This document shows positions 49,829-59,120 of a stretch of DNA of 64,000 nt, in pieces. Each line of letters begins with the position of its first letter. Positions within the stretch are counted from its first letter, which is position 1. The stretch comes from Thermococcus thermotolerans. GTDB lineage: Archaea > Methanobacteriota_B > Thermococci > Thermococcales > Thermococcaceae. Under the pieces are notes generated by a model, which saw only the letters and a program-made list of their open reading frames with translations, was not told the DNA's origin and ran no database searches. The DNA lies in NCBI RefSeq assembly GCF_024707485.1, contig NZ_CP102602.1, forward strand, positions 1,798,001-1,862,000, written 5' to 3'. The position numbers and the translations under genes are program-made.

Positions 49829-51175
49829 TCACTTCTTGAGCTTCTCGCACTTCTCGACGAACTCCTTGAGGATGTCCTTGAGCTTCGGCTCACCGATCTC
49901 CTCAAGCTCGTACCTGACGCGAACGGCCGGCTTGTTGAGCTTCATGACGCGGCGGAGGTCGATTGGGGTACCCATGATGACGACGTCGGCGTCGGCCCTG
50001 TTGATGGTCTCCTCAAGCTCCTTGATCTGCTTGGCGCCGTAGCCCATGGCCGGCAGGATGACGTCGAGGTGGCTGTACTTCTTGTAGGTCTCGACGATTG
50101 AACCGACGGCGTAGGGCCTCGGGTCGATTATCTCAGCCGCGCCGTACTTCTTGGCGGCGATGTAGCCGGCACCGTACTTCATGCCACCGTGGGTGAGGGT
50201 CGGGCCGTCCTCAACGACGAGAACGCGCTTGCCCTTGATGAGCTCCGGCTTGTCGACGTAGAGCGGTGAGGCACCGTCGATGACGATGGCGTTCGGGTTG
50301 ACCTTCTCGATGCTCTCGCGGACCTTCTGGATGTCGTCCCTGTTGGCGGTGTCGATCTTGTTGATGATTATGACGTCAGCGGCGCGGAAGTTGGTCTCAC
50401 CGGGGTGGTACTTGAGCTCGTGGCCGGGCCTGTGCGGGTCGGTGACGACTATCCAGAGGTCGGGCTCGTAGAACGGGAAGTCGTTGTTTCCGCCGTCCCA
50501 GAGGATTATGTCGGCCTCCTTCTCGGCCTCGCGGAGGATCTTCTCGTAGTCAACGCCGGCATAGACCACCATGCCCCTGTCGATGTAGGGCTCGTACTCT
50601 TCCCTCTCCTCGATGGTGCACTCGTGCTTGTCGAGGTCCTCGTAGCTGGCGAAGCGCTGGACGACCTGCTTCCTCAAATCACCGTAGGGCATCGGGTGCC
50701 TTATCGCTACAACCTTGTAGCCCATCTCCTGGAGGAGTTGAGCCACTTTCCTGCTGGTCTGGCTCTTTCCACAGCCGGTTCTGACTGCCGTAACGGCTAT
50801 GACCGGCTTGCTGGACTTGAGCATGGTGCTCTTCGGGCCGAGGAGCCAGAAGTCGGCACCGGCGGAGTGAGCGCGAGAGGCTAGGTGCATGACGTGCTCG
50901 TGGGAGACGTCGGAGTAGGCGAAGACGACGATATCGATGTTGTGCTCCTTGATTATCTTCTCAAGGTCGTCCTCACTCCAGATTGGAATTCCGTTCGGGT
51001 AGAGCTCGCCGGCAAGTTCAGGTGGATAAAGCCTGCCCTCGATGTCCGGGATCTGGGTGGCGGTGAAAGCTACCACCTCATACTCGGGGTTGTCGCGGAA
51101 GAACACGTTGAAGTTGTGGAAGTCCCTACCTGCGGCGCCCAAAATGAGAACCCTCTTTCTCTTCTTTTCGGCCAT
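49829..51175 (-). CDS. GTPase of the cyclic 2,3-diphosphoglycerate synthetase-like family
   Basis: This 448-aa protein starts MAEKKRKRVLILGAAGRDFHNFNVFF. It has an N-terminal Rossmann-like domain, a P-loop at AVTAVRTGCGKSQTSRK (about residue 130), and an INKID (G4-like) segment near 270. It belongs to the family usually labelled cyclic 2,3-diphosphoglycerate synthetase (COG2403). Thermococcales are not known to accumulate cDPG, so another role is likely. ATG 51175 has GAGGTGGTC upstream. The frame open to 51286 has no support. Transcription is monocistronic. Confidence 0.85.
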   Translation of the reverse strand: MAEKKRKRVLILGAAGRDFHNFNVFFRDNPEYEVVAFTATQIPDIEGRLYPPELAGELYPNGIPIWSEDDLEKIIKEHNIDIVVFAYSDVSHEHVMHLASRAHSAGADFWLLGPKSTMLKSSKPVIAVTAVRTGCGKSQTSRKVAQLLQEMGYKVVAIRHPMPYGDLRKQVVQRFASYEDLDKHECTIEEREEYEPYIDRGMVVYAGVDYEKILREAEKEADIILWDGGNNDFPFYEPDLWIVVTDPHRPGHELKYHPGETNFRAADVIIINKIDTANRDDIQKVRESIEKVNPNAIVIDGASPLYVDKPELIKGKRVLVVEDGPTLTHGGMKYGAGYIAAKKYGAAEIIDPRPYAVGSIVETYKKYSHLDVILPAMGYGAKQIKELEETINRADADVVIMGTPIDLRRVMKLNKPAVRVRYELEEIGEPKLKDILKEFVEKCEKLKK

Positions 51176-51411
51176 GATGACCACCTCAAAAGTTTTTAAT
51201 CTGGCACTGGTGTATCGTTTTTGGCATTTATAACGGTTTTTGTTTAACAATGCAAGCTTAACGCGTGGATTATTCGGTACGGCCATTATTGGACTGAAAA
51301 ACCTTCAAGCACGGCTGGATAATCCCCGTTTGAATTTACCCGGGGGGTTGATAACCTAACGTATCTTATTACAGCCGCCGCAACAGTTAATAGGTCCTCC
51401 TCAAAGGTTTT

Positions 51412-51876
51412 ATGATGCCTATGCCGTCGGTGGAGGTTAGAACACACACCGCCCTGCACGTGGTCAAAGGCGCGGTCGTTAAGGTTCTGGGTGAAAACGC
51501 CAAGTGGACGGCGAGCGTTTACGTGGACGGAAATCATGGAAGGCTGACCGTCAAGTTTGACAGGAAGCCAACGCCCGAGGAGGTTGCCGAGATAGAGCGC
51601 CTCGCCAACGAGAAGGTAAGGGAAAACGTCCCGGTTCAGGTTTACGAGTTGCCCAGAGACGAGGCCGAGGAGCGCTTCGGCGAGGACATGTACGACCTCT
51701 TCCCGATCCCGCAGGAGGTAAGAACCCTCAGGGTCGTCGTCATAGAAGGCTGGAACGTCAACGCTTGCAAGGAGGAGCATACCGCAACGACGGGGGAGAT
51801 AGGGGCGATAAAAATCCGGAAGGTCAGGTTTAGAAGGAGCAAGGAGTTGCTTGAGATAAGCTTTGATGTGCAGTGA
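51412..51876 (+). CDS. alaX: Alanyl-tRNA editing protein (AlaX family)
   Basis: This 154-aa AlaX-type free-standing editing domain hydrolyses mischarged Ser-tRNA(Ala) (or Gly). Zinc ligands appear as HTALH (about residues 12-16) and the later CKEEH (near 120), giving the HxxxH...CxxxH set. The short form resembles AlaX-S. ATG 51412, ATG 51415 or ATG 51421 may be used, and no strong binding site decides. It is followed by the orphan tldD gene 9 bases downstream. The 236-base stretch 51176-51411 upstream holds only weak promoter elements and a short CCCCG/CGGGG hairpin. Confidence 0.88.
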   Translation: MMPMPSVEVRTHTALHVVKGAVVKVLGENAKWTASVYVDGNHGRLTVKFDRKPTPEEVAEIERLANEKVRENVPVQVYELPRDEAEERFGEDMYDLFPIPQEVRTLRVVVIEGWNVNACKEEHTATTGEIGAIKIRKVRFRRSKELLEISFDVQ

Positions 51877-51885
51877 GGTGGGAAC

Positions 51886-53253
51886 TTGATTGACCGCCTC
51901 GAAAGAGCCCTTCGATGGGCGGAGCAATTGAGGGCAGAATACATGGAGCTCAGGTTTGAGAGCGTTAGACTCTTGACCATCGACTATAGGGATGACAGAT
52001 TGGATGCTTTCTCTGGAAGTCTGAGGGAGGGTATTGGGGTCAGGGTTCTGGCGGATGGTGCATGGGGATTTTCTGCGACCAGTAAATTCAATAACATTGA
52101 ACGGGTGATTGATGAAGCCTATCGGCTTGCCAAAGCTGCCGCCCTGACCAAGAAGGAGAGAATTGAACTGGCGGAGATTAAACCGGTGCGGGATTTCGTA
52201 AAGAGCCAGATGAAGGTCAAGCCGTCCCACGTGGGCCTTGAAGAGAAAGTTGCTCACGTTGGGGAACTAGGCTCCCTGCTTTATGAAGACCCCGCTGTTA
52301 AATCCGTGTGGATTCATTATGAGGACGGTAGCGGGAGGAAGATTCTGGTAACGAGTGAGGGAACGGAAATCGAATGGGACTACAATTATCTCTTCCAGAT
52401 GGCTACTGCTGTTGGTCGATCCGGTAACATCGTTGCCTCTGCGGGGGACAATATTGGAGGCGTTGATACTGGCTGGGAAATTTTTGAGATGAATCCAAAC
52501 GATGAGGTTGCTGGGAGGATATTGGAACGTCTTCGTCCTCAATTTAGTGCAGTTAGGCCTAAACGGGGCGAATGGCCGGTTGTGCTTTCCCCAAAATTCT
52601 CGGCGTTAATGGCACATGAGGCGTTGGGACATCCTGCAGAAGCGGATCTAACCCAGAACTCGGCTCTTGAGGGTATTCTTGGCCAGGAGATAGCCCCAGA
52701 ATTTGTGAACATGAGTGATGGTTTGATAGAGAACGGCTTTGGAAACGACAGATACGATGATGAGGGTGTCCCGGTTGAAAAGGTGGAGATTCTGAAGAAC
52801 GGAATCCTGAATGAACTCCTGGTTGACAGAGAGTGGGCGTTTAGGCTGGGTATCGAGCCGAATGGCCATTCAAGGGCAGAGGATTACCGAAATCCCCCAA
52901 AGATTAGAATGAGGAATACCTTTTTTGAGCCCGGGGACTGGAACTTTGAAGAGATGATTGAGGACATAGGATTTGGCTATTACCTTGTCCTTCCTAACGG
53001 GGGCCAGGCCCAGCTCAACACTGCTTTTCAGGTTGGTGTCGCACTAGGGTACACGATACGAAATGGAGAGCTAGCAGAGCCCATAAAGGACGCCTCAATA
53101 ACTGGAATCGCTGTTGAGGCTATCAAAAGGATATCCGCCGTTGGGGATGACTTTGGGTCTGCTCTGGGAGCATGTGGGAAGGGTACACAGATGGTGTGGG
53201 TCAGTTCAGGTGGGCCCCATATGAGGTTCGATGGGGGAATCCTGATGGGTTAG
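51886..53253 (+). CDS. TldD family metalloprotease, orphan paralogue
   Basis: This 455-aa TldD-like protein has an intact zinc motif HEALGHPAEAD (HExxxH) at about 230 and the conserved GKGTQMVWV tail. Unlike the pair at 18967/20325 there is no tldE beside it. It starts at TTG 51886 behind GGTGGGAAC. The codon use (ATT, GAT, GTT-rich) is distinctly more AT-rich than that of alaX and the dioxygenase gene, suggesting acquisition by transfer. It may act as a homodimer or borrow the chromosomal TldE. It overlaps the convergent gene by 4 bases. Confidence 0.88.
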   Translation: MIDRLERALRWAEQLRAEYMELRFESVRLLTIDYRDDRLDAFSGSLREGIGVRVLADGAWGFSATSKFNNIERVIDEAYRLAKAAALTKKERIELAEIKPVRDFVKSQMKVKPSHVGLEEKVAHVGELGSLLYEDPAVKSVWIHYEDGSGRKILVTSEGTEIEWDYNYLFQMATAVGRSGNIVASAGDNIGGVDTGWEIFEMNPNDEVAGRILERLRPQFSAVRPKRGEWPVVLSPKFSALMAHEALGHPAEADLTQNSALEGILGQEIAPEFVNMSDGLIENGFGNDRYDDEGVPVEKVEILKNGILNELLVDREWAFRLGIEPNGHSRAEDYRNPPKIRMRNTFFEPGDWNFEEMIEDIGFGYYLVLPNGGQAQLNTAFQVGVALGYTIRNGELAEPIKDASITGIAVEAIKRISAVGDDFGSALGACGKGTQMVWVSSGGPHMRFDGGILMG

Positions 53254-54047
53254 AGCGACTTGGTCCTGAGCCATAGCGCCCCGGCCATTCCGAAGTATGT
53301 TGGACAGGCGTAGGCAGAAGCTTTAAGCTCGAATTCAGCCTTTTTCATGGCTCCAAGCATTATCAGCATCTGCCAGTAGCTGTCAACCAGGGCTTTCCTC
53401 ACGAGTTCCTCCGGGAGTTCTGGCAGCTCCTCAAGGCGGTTTTCGTTGATCAGCTCCATTATGAGTCTGTCGTACTCTTCGCTTTCTTTCACCTTTCCAT
53501 ATGGGCCGTTCGGATCGTGAGCGTGGCCATGGTCGGCGCTGATTATGAGGGCGACGTTTTTCTCCTCCATATCGAGCACGTCTCCGAGGACTTCGCCGAA
53601 CCTCACGAGCGTTTCCCTCGAAACCCCGCGCGAGGGCGTTACGAGGACGAGCGGCCTCTTATCTAAAAAGCTCAGCGGGATCAGCTCCCCCCAGCTCAAC
53701 GGCCAGCGTGAGTACTCACCGCTCAGTGCGGCGAAGTTCAAATCAACGACCGGCATTCCTGCCTCTTTCTCTGCTCTATAGATTTTTTCGGCCAGTTCTC
53801 TGTCCGTCTTCCACTCGCCGGGTATTTCCTTTCCCTCAAAGCCAAGCCACGAAACGAGGTTTTCGGCTAAAACAACGCCGAGATGGTCGCTCATACGGGC
53901 GTTGTGCGGGCTTACCAGGACGTAGGCATCAACGTTGTTGAATGTCCTTCCGATTTCCTTCAGAACCTCCGCGAGCTTTCTTGTTTCCTCATCTTCCGGC
54001 TCCAGAACGGGGTTCCCGTGGGGCATGAGGCCGATTCCAACGAGCAT
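53250..54047 (-). CDS. Class III extradiol dioxygenase-like (LigB family) protein
   Basis: This 265-aa protein of the LigB/DODA family starts MLVGIGLMPHGNPVLEPED. It has the metal-binding MPHG near residue 9, SPHNARMSDH in the first third and ISADHGHAHDPNG at about 185. LigB proteins cleave catechols, and archaeal stand-alone members (also called MEMO-like) lack proven substrates. The metal-ligand histidines are in place, so a metal-dependent function is plausible. It overlaps the orphan tldD by 4 bases. Confidence 0.82.
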   Translation of the reverse strand: MLVGIGLMPHGNPVLEPEDEETRKLAEVLKEIGRTFNNVDAYVLVSPHNARMSDHLGVVLAENLVSWLGFEGKEIPGEWKTDRELAEKIYRAEKEAGMPVVDLNFAALSGEYSRWPLSWGELIPLSFLDKRPLVLVTPSRGVSRETLVRFGEVLGDVLDMEEKNVALIISADHGHAHDPNGPYGKVKESEEYDRLIMELINENRLEELPELPEELVRKALVDSYWQMLIMLGAMKKAEFELKASAYACPTYFGMAGALWLRTKSL

Positions 54048-54146
54048 GCTATCACCGGTGTTGCTGTGTCCTTTCCCGTTTATACGTTTTGCCCGGTTTT
54101 ACCCCTCGCTGTTTCCTTCTGGACTTTGAGCCGGAGTAAAGCTTAT

Positions 54147-54172
54147 AAACATTTACACCGTTGTAAATGTTT
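54147..54172. promoter_or_regulatory. Perfect 26-bp palindrome in the promoter of the 90-aa membrane gene
   Basis: Arms AAACATTTACA (54147-54157) and TGTAAATGTTT (54162-54172) enclose CCGT. It immediately follows a TATA element (GCTTATAAAC, 54141-54150) and ends 10 bases before GTG 54183. An 11-base-arm operator at the transcription start indicates strong repression by a dimeric regulator. Confidence 0.85.
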
Positions 54173-54182
54173 GGTGGGTGGT

Positions 54183-54455
54183 GTGGATTTTGGGCTGTTG
54201 ATGGAGCGTTATGGATATGCGCTCCTGCTCAGGCTCATGATTGCCCTCTCATTCGGCATTATGGTCGGGACGCTGCTCTTCTGGGGGTATTTCACCAACG
54301 GCATCGCTACATTCTTTGTGGGGCTTTATGCCGGAGTCATGCTCCTCCTGAAGCGCCTTTACGATCTCCTGTTTGCAGAGAACCCTGATTTGCTGTTCGA
54401 GAAAAACGAGGGGAACAGGCAGCGGGCGAGGCGCTTCTTCATGAACCACTTCTGA
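54183..54455 (+). CDS. Small membrane protein under palindromic control
   Basis: This 90-aa protein has two hydrophobic helices (about 11-33 and 38-58) and an Arg/Asn-rich C terminus (EKNEGNRQRARRFFMNHF). It shows no known family. GTG 54183 follows GGTGG (54173-54179 region), and the palindrome at 54147-54172 precedes it. A much longer open frame from 53883 is a shadow. It overlaps the convergent threonine synthase gene by 17 bases. It may be a regulated stress or permeability protein. Confidence 0.72.
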   Translation: MDFGLLMERYGYALLLRLMIALSFGIMVGTLLFWGYFTNGIATFFVGLYAGVMLLLKRLYDLLFAENPDLLFEKNEGNRQRARRFFMNHF

Positions 54456-55578
54456 TGCAGTTCTCCAGCTCTTCAAGCGGGCATTCTCCTATCCTCCCGG
54501 CCGGAGCGTTCTTCAAGGTTTTCAAACCGGAACCTGTAAGGATTGAGACGACCTTTGCACCCTCTGGCAGGTTCATCTTTTTGAGGGCCGCTATACCCGT
54601 TGCACTCGCCGGCTGGACGAAGAGGCCTTCGCCGGCGAGCTCTCTCTGGGCTTCGAAGATTTCCTTATCGCTCACTGAAACGCATTTCCACCCGAAGTCC
54701 CGCATGAGCTTCAGAACCGCGTTCCCGCTCGGCGGATAGGGGTTGGCTATGGCCTTGGCTATCGTTTTAGGACTCTCAAAGCGCTCGATTTTTTCCCTGC
54801 CATCCTTAAACGCCCTGCATATCGGTGAACAGCCCTCTGCCTGAACCGCCACCAGCTTTGGAAGTTCGTCGATGAGCCCGCCCTCATGGAGCTCGATGAA
54901 GCCTTTGGCTATTCCCCGGAAGAGCCCGCCCGAGCTGGTCGGAATCAGAACGTAGTCCGGGCTCAGTTCTTCGGCTATCTCGAAGGCGAGGCCCTTGTAA
55001 CCCTCGATTCTGAAGGGGTTGTCCGAGTTCATGAAGTAGACGCCGAGTCTTTCTCCCAGCTTCAGGCTCTCGAAGTAGAGCCTTCCGTAGTCGCCGCGGA
55101 CCCTGATGACCTCGCCGCCGTACACCGAAACGGCCTTCAGCTTCTCGTCGCTCGCGCTCTCTGAAACCAGAATCTTTGCCTTCAACCCAAAGCGGGAAGC
55201 GTAGGCCGAAACGCTCGCCGCCATGTTTCCGGTCGAGACAGTCCCAACCGCTTTGTAGCCGGCTTTGATGGCGTAGCTCATCGCCAGAAACGTCCCCCTG
55301 TCCTTGAAGCTCCAGGTTGGGTTTACGGTCTCGTTCTTGAGGTAGAGCTTCACTCCAAGCTCCTCACCGAGTCTCGACTTCACTAATGGTGTGTCGCCCT
55401 CGCCGAGGGAGAACTCCAGTGCCGGTTCCACCGGCCAGAAGTCCCAGAACCGCTCCCAGACGCTCTTTCCTATGTACGGTTCGCCGGTGGGCCTCTCGAA
55501 CTCGACCGGCTCGCCGCATTCACACCTCTGAACCGGTTCCGCGTAGGTTTTTCCACAGATGGAACAGACCAGCTTCAC
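54439..55578 (-). CDS. thrC: Threonine synthase
   Basis: This PLP enzyme converts O-phosphohomoserine to threonine and phosphate. The 379-aa protein has an N-terminal zinc-ribbon-like CSICGKTYAEPVQRCEC and the PLP-lysine motif NPTWSFKDRGTFLAMSYA. Phosphate-binding segments (STGNMAASVSAYA and PTSSGGLFRGIAKGF) and the C-terminal GSGLKTL are also present. Length and motifs match archaeal class II-like enzymes. It is convergent with the small membrane gene. Confidence 0.93.
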   Translation of the reverse strand: MKLVCSICGKTYAEPVQRCECGEPVEFERPTGEPYIGKSVWERFWDFWPVEPALEFSLGEGDTPLVKSRLGEELGVKLYLKNETVNPTWSFKDRGTFLAMSYAIKAGYKAVGTVSTGNMAASVSAYASRFGLKAKILVSESASDEKLKAVSVYGGEVIRVRGDYGRLYFESLKLGERLGVYFMNSDNPFRIEGYKGLAFEIAEELSPDYVLIPTSSGGLFRGIAKGFIELHEGGLIDELPKLVAVQAEGCSPICRAFKDGREKIERFESPKTIAKAIANPYPPSGNAVLKLMRDFGWKCVSVSDKEIFEAQRELAGEGLFVQPASATGIAALKKMNLPEGAKVVSILTGSGLKTLKNAPAGRIGECPLEELENCIRSGS

Positions 55579-55579
55579 A

Positions 55580-56671
55580 TCACTCCCTCCTTTCGGCGAT
55601 CAGGAGAACGGAGCTCCCGTCAATTCTTATCGTGTAGTTTGCGTAGGTGTTGCCCTCCGCGAGCTTGGAGATGGCTTCCCCAAAGGTCTTCGCGGCGTTC
55701 TCGCTTGAGAAAACTACCTTCCACTGGAGGAGGTAGGCACTCATGTTCTGGGTTAGGAGGAGCTTATCCCCGCGCCACGCACTTGAGACGTTCCAGGCGC
55801 TCTCGTCCTCAAGCTTCGCAACGTCCCTGAGGAGGAGGTAAACGTAGTACTCCCCGAGCCTGTCTTCCTTGAGGACGCGTGAGTTCGGCGGTGCGCTCAG
55901 AGTGACGTTGATGGGTGTAGTGTTTTCAAGGTACAGCTCCGGGTGCATGACCTGCTGTGCCGAGACCGGATAGTGACCATAGGCCTCGTTCACCAGCTCC
56001 CAGCCGCCTTTCTCGTAGAGGTACCTCACAAAGCGGTCGCCGAAGACGTAGGGGAAGATGTGCAGGTCAGCTAGGGGGTTCCCGCTCAGCGAGCGTATCT
56101 TGTATATGGGTATCCCGTTCCTCTCGCAGTAGAGGTCGGCGACCAGGTCGGCATCGCCCTCGATTAGTGACTGGACCGCTATCGTTCCGTCGTAGGTGTC
56201 GGCTCCATAGCGTGCATTGAACCACTGCTTCTGAAGCACGTGGACGCTCTCATGGGCTATCGTTCTCTGGGCAACGTCGAGGTTTGACATGAAGTTTTCC
56301 TGGATGATGTATATCGTGTCTCCGACCGTTGCGGCTATCCAGTTGGCGCTCCTCTCGGTTTCCTTTTTGATGTACTGGTAATCGGGCGGAAGGAGGAGGG
56401 TCATCTTGTAGGTCAGCTCTTCTATTTTCATCCTCTCGATGTCGGCTTTGCCGGGCTTCCATTTTGCCAGGGCTTCATCCTTGGTCAGAACGACTATCTT
56501 CGGCCTCTCCCTGAAGGTTAGGTTCCTTATCTCCTGAACCTGATCGAGAATCCCGTTTACCTGGCTGAGCACGCTGTTTGGAGTGAACGTTACCTTCTCA
56601 GCGATGTAGAACGTGGGCAGGAGAAGGAGTATGAGAGCGAGGACGGTTAGGATTCTCGAAGGCTTCTGCAT
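55580..56671 (-). CDS. Membrane-anchored HExxH zinc metalloprotease-like protein
   Basis: This 363-aa exported protein has an N-terminal hydrophobic signal/anchor (ILTVLALILLLLPTFYIA). A mature domain follows with the zinc motif AHESVHVLQ (HExxH) at about 142. Near 175 is SLIEGDADLVADLY, whose Glu in the EGDAD context is typical of gluzincin-type third ligands. It would act outside the membrane as a protease of unknown target. It lies one base from the thrC start and is divergent from nothing nearby. Its stop is followed by thrC, so the two may be co-transcribed. Confidence 0.82.
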   Translation of the reverse strand: MQKPSRILTVLALILLLLPTFYIAEKVTFTPNSVLSQVNGILDQVQEIRNLTFRERPKIVVLTKDEALAKWKPGKADIERMKIEELTYKMTLLLPPDYQYIKKETERSANWIAATVGDTIYIIQENFMSNLDVAQRTIAHESVHVLQKQWFNARYGADTYDGTIAVQSLIEGDADLVADLYCERNGIPIYKIRSLSGNPLADLHIFPYVFGDRFVRYLYEKGGWELVNEAYGHYPVSAQQVMHPELYLENTTPINVTLSAPPNSRVLKEDRLGEYYVYLLLRDVAKLEDESAWNVSSAWRGDKLLLTQNMSAYLLQWKVVFSSENAAKTFGEAISKLAEGNTYANYTIRIDGSSVLLIAERRE

Positions 56672-56723
56672 GCTATCAACTCGAAAAGGGAATTAAAAAG
56701 GGCTCTGGTGCAACCTTTGAACA

Positions 56724-57326
56724 TCACTCTTTGAACTCAACGAACTCCTCCTTCATGCCGTCCTTTGTTATGACGACGACCTGGACCTTCCTGCTGCCGG
56801 TGTAGACGTCCCTCTTTCCGGCCGTCCTGACGGCTCTGACCGCGAGCTCCTTTGCCTCCTCGACGCTCATGTCCTTCTTGAAGCCATCCTCAAGGACGGC
56901 TATGGCGAAGGGGCTTCCCGAGCCGGTTGCGGTGTAGTCGTCGAAGATGAGGCCGCCCATCGGGTCGAGGTTCGCCAGGGTCGGCTCCTCAACGTGGCCG
57001 CCTATGATTATCTGGACGAGGTAGGGGAACCACTTGTTCTCGTTGAGTATGTTGCTGAGCAGGTTTGCCATGGCCTTGGTGCTCATGGGCCTGCCCCATG
57101 TGAACTGGTAGTATCTGGCTTCGGCCTCAAGCATTCTCGCCAGGGCCTGAACGTCGCCAACGCTTCCCGCGGTGGTTATCGCTATCCTGTCGGTGATGGG
57201 GACTATCTTCCTGATGTTGAGGGTCTCGACCATGTGGTCGAGTGAGGCTTGAGTATCAGCGGCCAGAACGACACCGTCCTTGGCCTTTATTCCCACGGTG
57301 GTGGTGCCGGTTTTTTTCGTTTCCAT
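56724..57326 (-). CDS. psmB: Proteasome beta subunit
   Basis: The beta subunit forms the catalytic rings of the 20S proteasome. The 200-aa protein starts [18 protein letters not shown]. Autocatalytic cleavage before the first Thr after KKTG exposes the nucleophile, and the short propeptide is typical of archaeal beta subunits. Catalytic D/K and S residues are in their usual positions (DTQAS, IRKI, and YTGSRK near the end). ATG 57326 has GGTGAG upstream. A TATA (AAAGGTTTAAAAC) lies just upstream. A second beta subunit is usual in Thermococcales and lies elsewhere. Confidence 0.95.
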   Translation of the reverse strand: METKKTGTTTVGIKAKDGVVLAADTQASLDHMVETLNIRKIVPITDRIAITTAGSVGDVQALARMLEAEARYYQFTWGRPMSTKAMANLLSNILNENKWFPYLVQIIIGGHVEEPTLANLDPMGGLIFDDYTATGSGSPFAIAVLEDGFKKDMSVEEAKELAVRAVRTAGKRDVYTGSRKVQVVVITKDGMKEEFVEFKE

Positions 57327-57468
57327 TCTCTCACCCCTGACCCATCTTCTCACACCGGGTTTTAAACCTTTGCGAGTTCCGGCAGAATTACCCCCATGAC
57401 ATTTTCGCCTGTCCTTCAATTATTTGGTGTCATGACTCTTGTGCCGTCTCTCTCATTGCTCCGTACTC

Positions 57469-57497
57469 CCATGCGAGAGGACCCTCTGTTCGCATGG
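57469..57497. terminator. Strong hairpin between the frameshifted gene and psmB
   Basis: CCATGCGA (57469-57476) pairs with TCGCATGG (57490-57497), with an inner GAGG/CCTC stem. On the minus strand it follows the stop of the frameshifted gene by about 42 bases. It could be a terminator or a processing signal. I see no poly-T run directly after it. Confidence 0.4.
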
Positions 57498-57538
57498 TGA
57501 TAGCTGGGTGGGGCATTTTAAAAATAAAAATTGGGAAT

Positions 57539-58968
57539 TTAGTTCTCTTTTCTTTCCCACGGGTTCGTAAATTCTACACATACACCTGTTCTTGGATTGC
57601 AGGGGGGAGATGACGATCCACCGTCCGTTATGACACTGAATACCACTGGAACGTTTACCTTTATCCTGTCCGTTCCAATATTTACACCTAAGACACTGTA
57701 CATAGCGTAGCAGTTCTTTCTTGGTTTGATGTCCACATCGTACACTGCAATTGATACTGTGTTCATGTACTTATGAAATCCAAACGTCAAACTGAGTGCA
57801 TTGGCAAGTTTTCCGAGGGTCGGGCTAATGCCCGCGAGATACTTTCCAGCGGCGTAGCCTATCGGAATGCTCAGACTTGACTTGGAGGAAAGCGAATTAG
57901 CCTGAAGTTGCTTTATGAATACTGCCTCCTCCCAGTTTCCAGTATTACCAATCCACTTTCTCTTCCATTCTGCCTCTCTTGGGATGCTCCAGATGTTAGG
58001 AGTCTTTGTAATTTTTGGAGGATTCTGTCCTGCGGATTTTTCGAACCTCCAGCCTTCTCCCAGTTCTTTAATGTTGTAATCTCCGGTGCTGTGGATTTTG
58101 ATTGGGTATGTTTGTGCTATTTCTATGTCTACATGCCTTTTCATGAGTTTATCGTATGCGGGGACTTTGGCATGGGCCACTATATACTCTACCTTAATGC
58201 CAAGATACCTTTCCCAGGGACCCGAAGAAATAGGGACGGGGCCGTTGTTTTGTAGTACACATCAAGTGTCCATCCTTCGAAGCGATGTCCCTTGGATACG
58301 CTGAGAACTGTGAAGGGCCCCATGTCAATCCCAATCGTCCAGTAGCTGTAGGTGCTTTTGCTGAGCACAAGGTGCCAGTCAAAATCGACTTTCTCTGCGA
58401 CTTTGTTTTCTATTTTTAGCCCCATCACTGAAACCCACTCGGTGAAGGTTTTTGATTTTGCCCTGCTTTCGAAGTAGAGGTCCCATTGGGGGTTGAGGCA
58501 GTACCTTCCTCCAAAGTCTATCCAGCCTCTTGGACATGAGCTCTTTGACTGGATTTGATAGCCTCCTTTCAGGTTTAGGATCTTTTCACTTTCAAGGTTG
58601 ACCCTGCTCGAGGTTATGCTTTTCACTCCCAGCCTTCCATCCTTGGTAACGTAGAGTATTACCGGGGTTGGTGGAGCGTAGAGGGCTTTTTCACCCGTTG
58701 AGAGCTCTTTTATCCACTCTTGTCTCGGCACTTTGACGAAGGTCGGGAAGAAGCCGCCGGCTTTTCCCTTCTTCAGAACTTCAACGCTCCCGTTAGGCAA
58801 GGGGTAGTAGATGATGTAGTTGCCTGAGCCTTCAATTCTGTACACGTCATAGCCGAATATTCTGGTTACTGAGTCTTCGTTGCCTGCTGCGTAGTTTAGG
58901 GCACCTGCTGTGGTTCCTCCTAGGAGAATCAGCAGTAAAACCACTAACAAGGGTTTCTTTTTCACCAT
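57539..58968 (-). pseudogene. Secreted protein gene split by a frameshift
   Basis: Two minus-strand frames, 58189-58968 and 57539 to about 58247, encode one apparent protein of about 475 aa. The first has a signal peptide (LLVVLLLILLGGTTAGALNYAAG) and ends DVYYKTTAPSLFLRV, where the similarity-free tail begins. In the other frame the sequence continues NNGPVPISSGPWERYLGIKV and runs to VEFTNPWERKEN. Adding one A to the run complementary to TTTT at 58248-58251 joins them as YYKNNGPVP. It has Cys-rich ends and no known domain. It could be a true mutation, a sequencing error or a programmed shift. Confidence 0.75.
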
Positions 58969-59120
58969 TGCAGATCCCATGTGGTATTGCCTATTTCAAC
59001 TTATAAAATTTACTCTTTTAGATAGGAAAACTAAATGAGCCTTTCGCTCGTTTGGAGTCTGGGTAATAGGTAGAAAAAGAATATAACTGACATCCTTCCG
59101 GCTATCTCCCATACTAATCT

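Noticed and set aside
51286-52257. Long minus-strand frame opposite alaX and the orphan tldD
   Set aside because: It covers two recognisable genes on the other strand and lacks a promoter or ribosome binding site.
53883-54182. Extended N terminus for the small membrane gene at 54183
   Set aside because: The extra 100 residues cross the palindrome and overlap the divergent dioxygenase start, and no binding site supports an earlier start.
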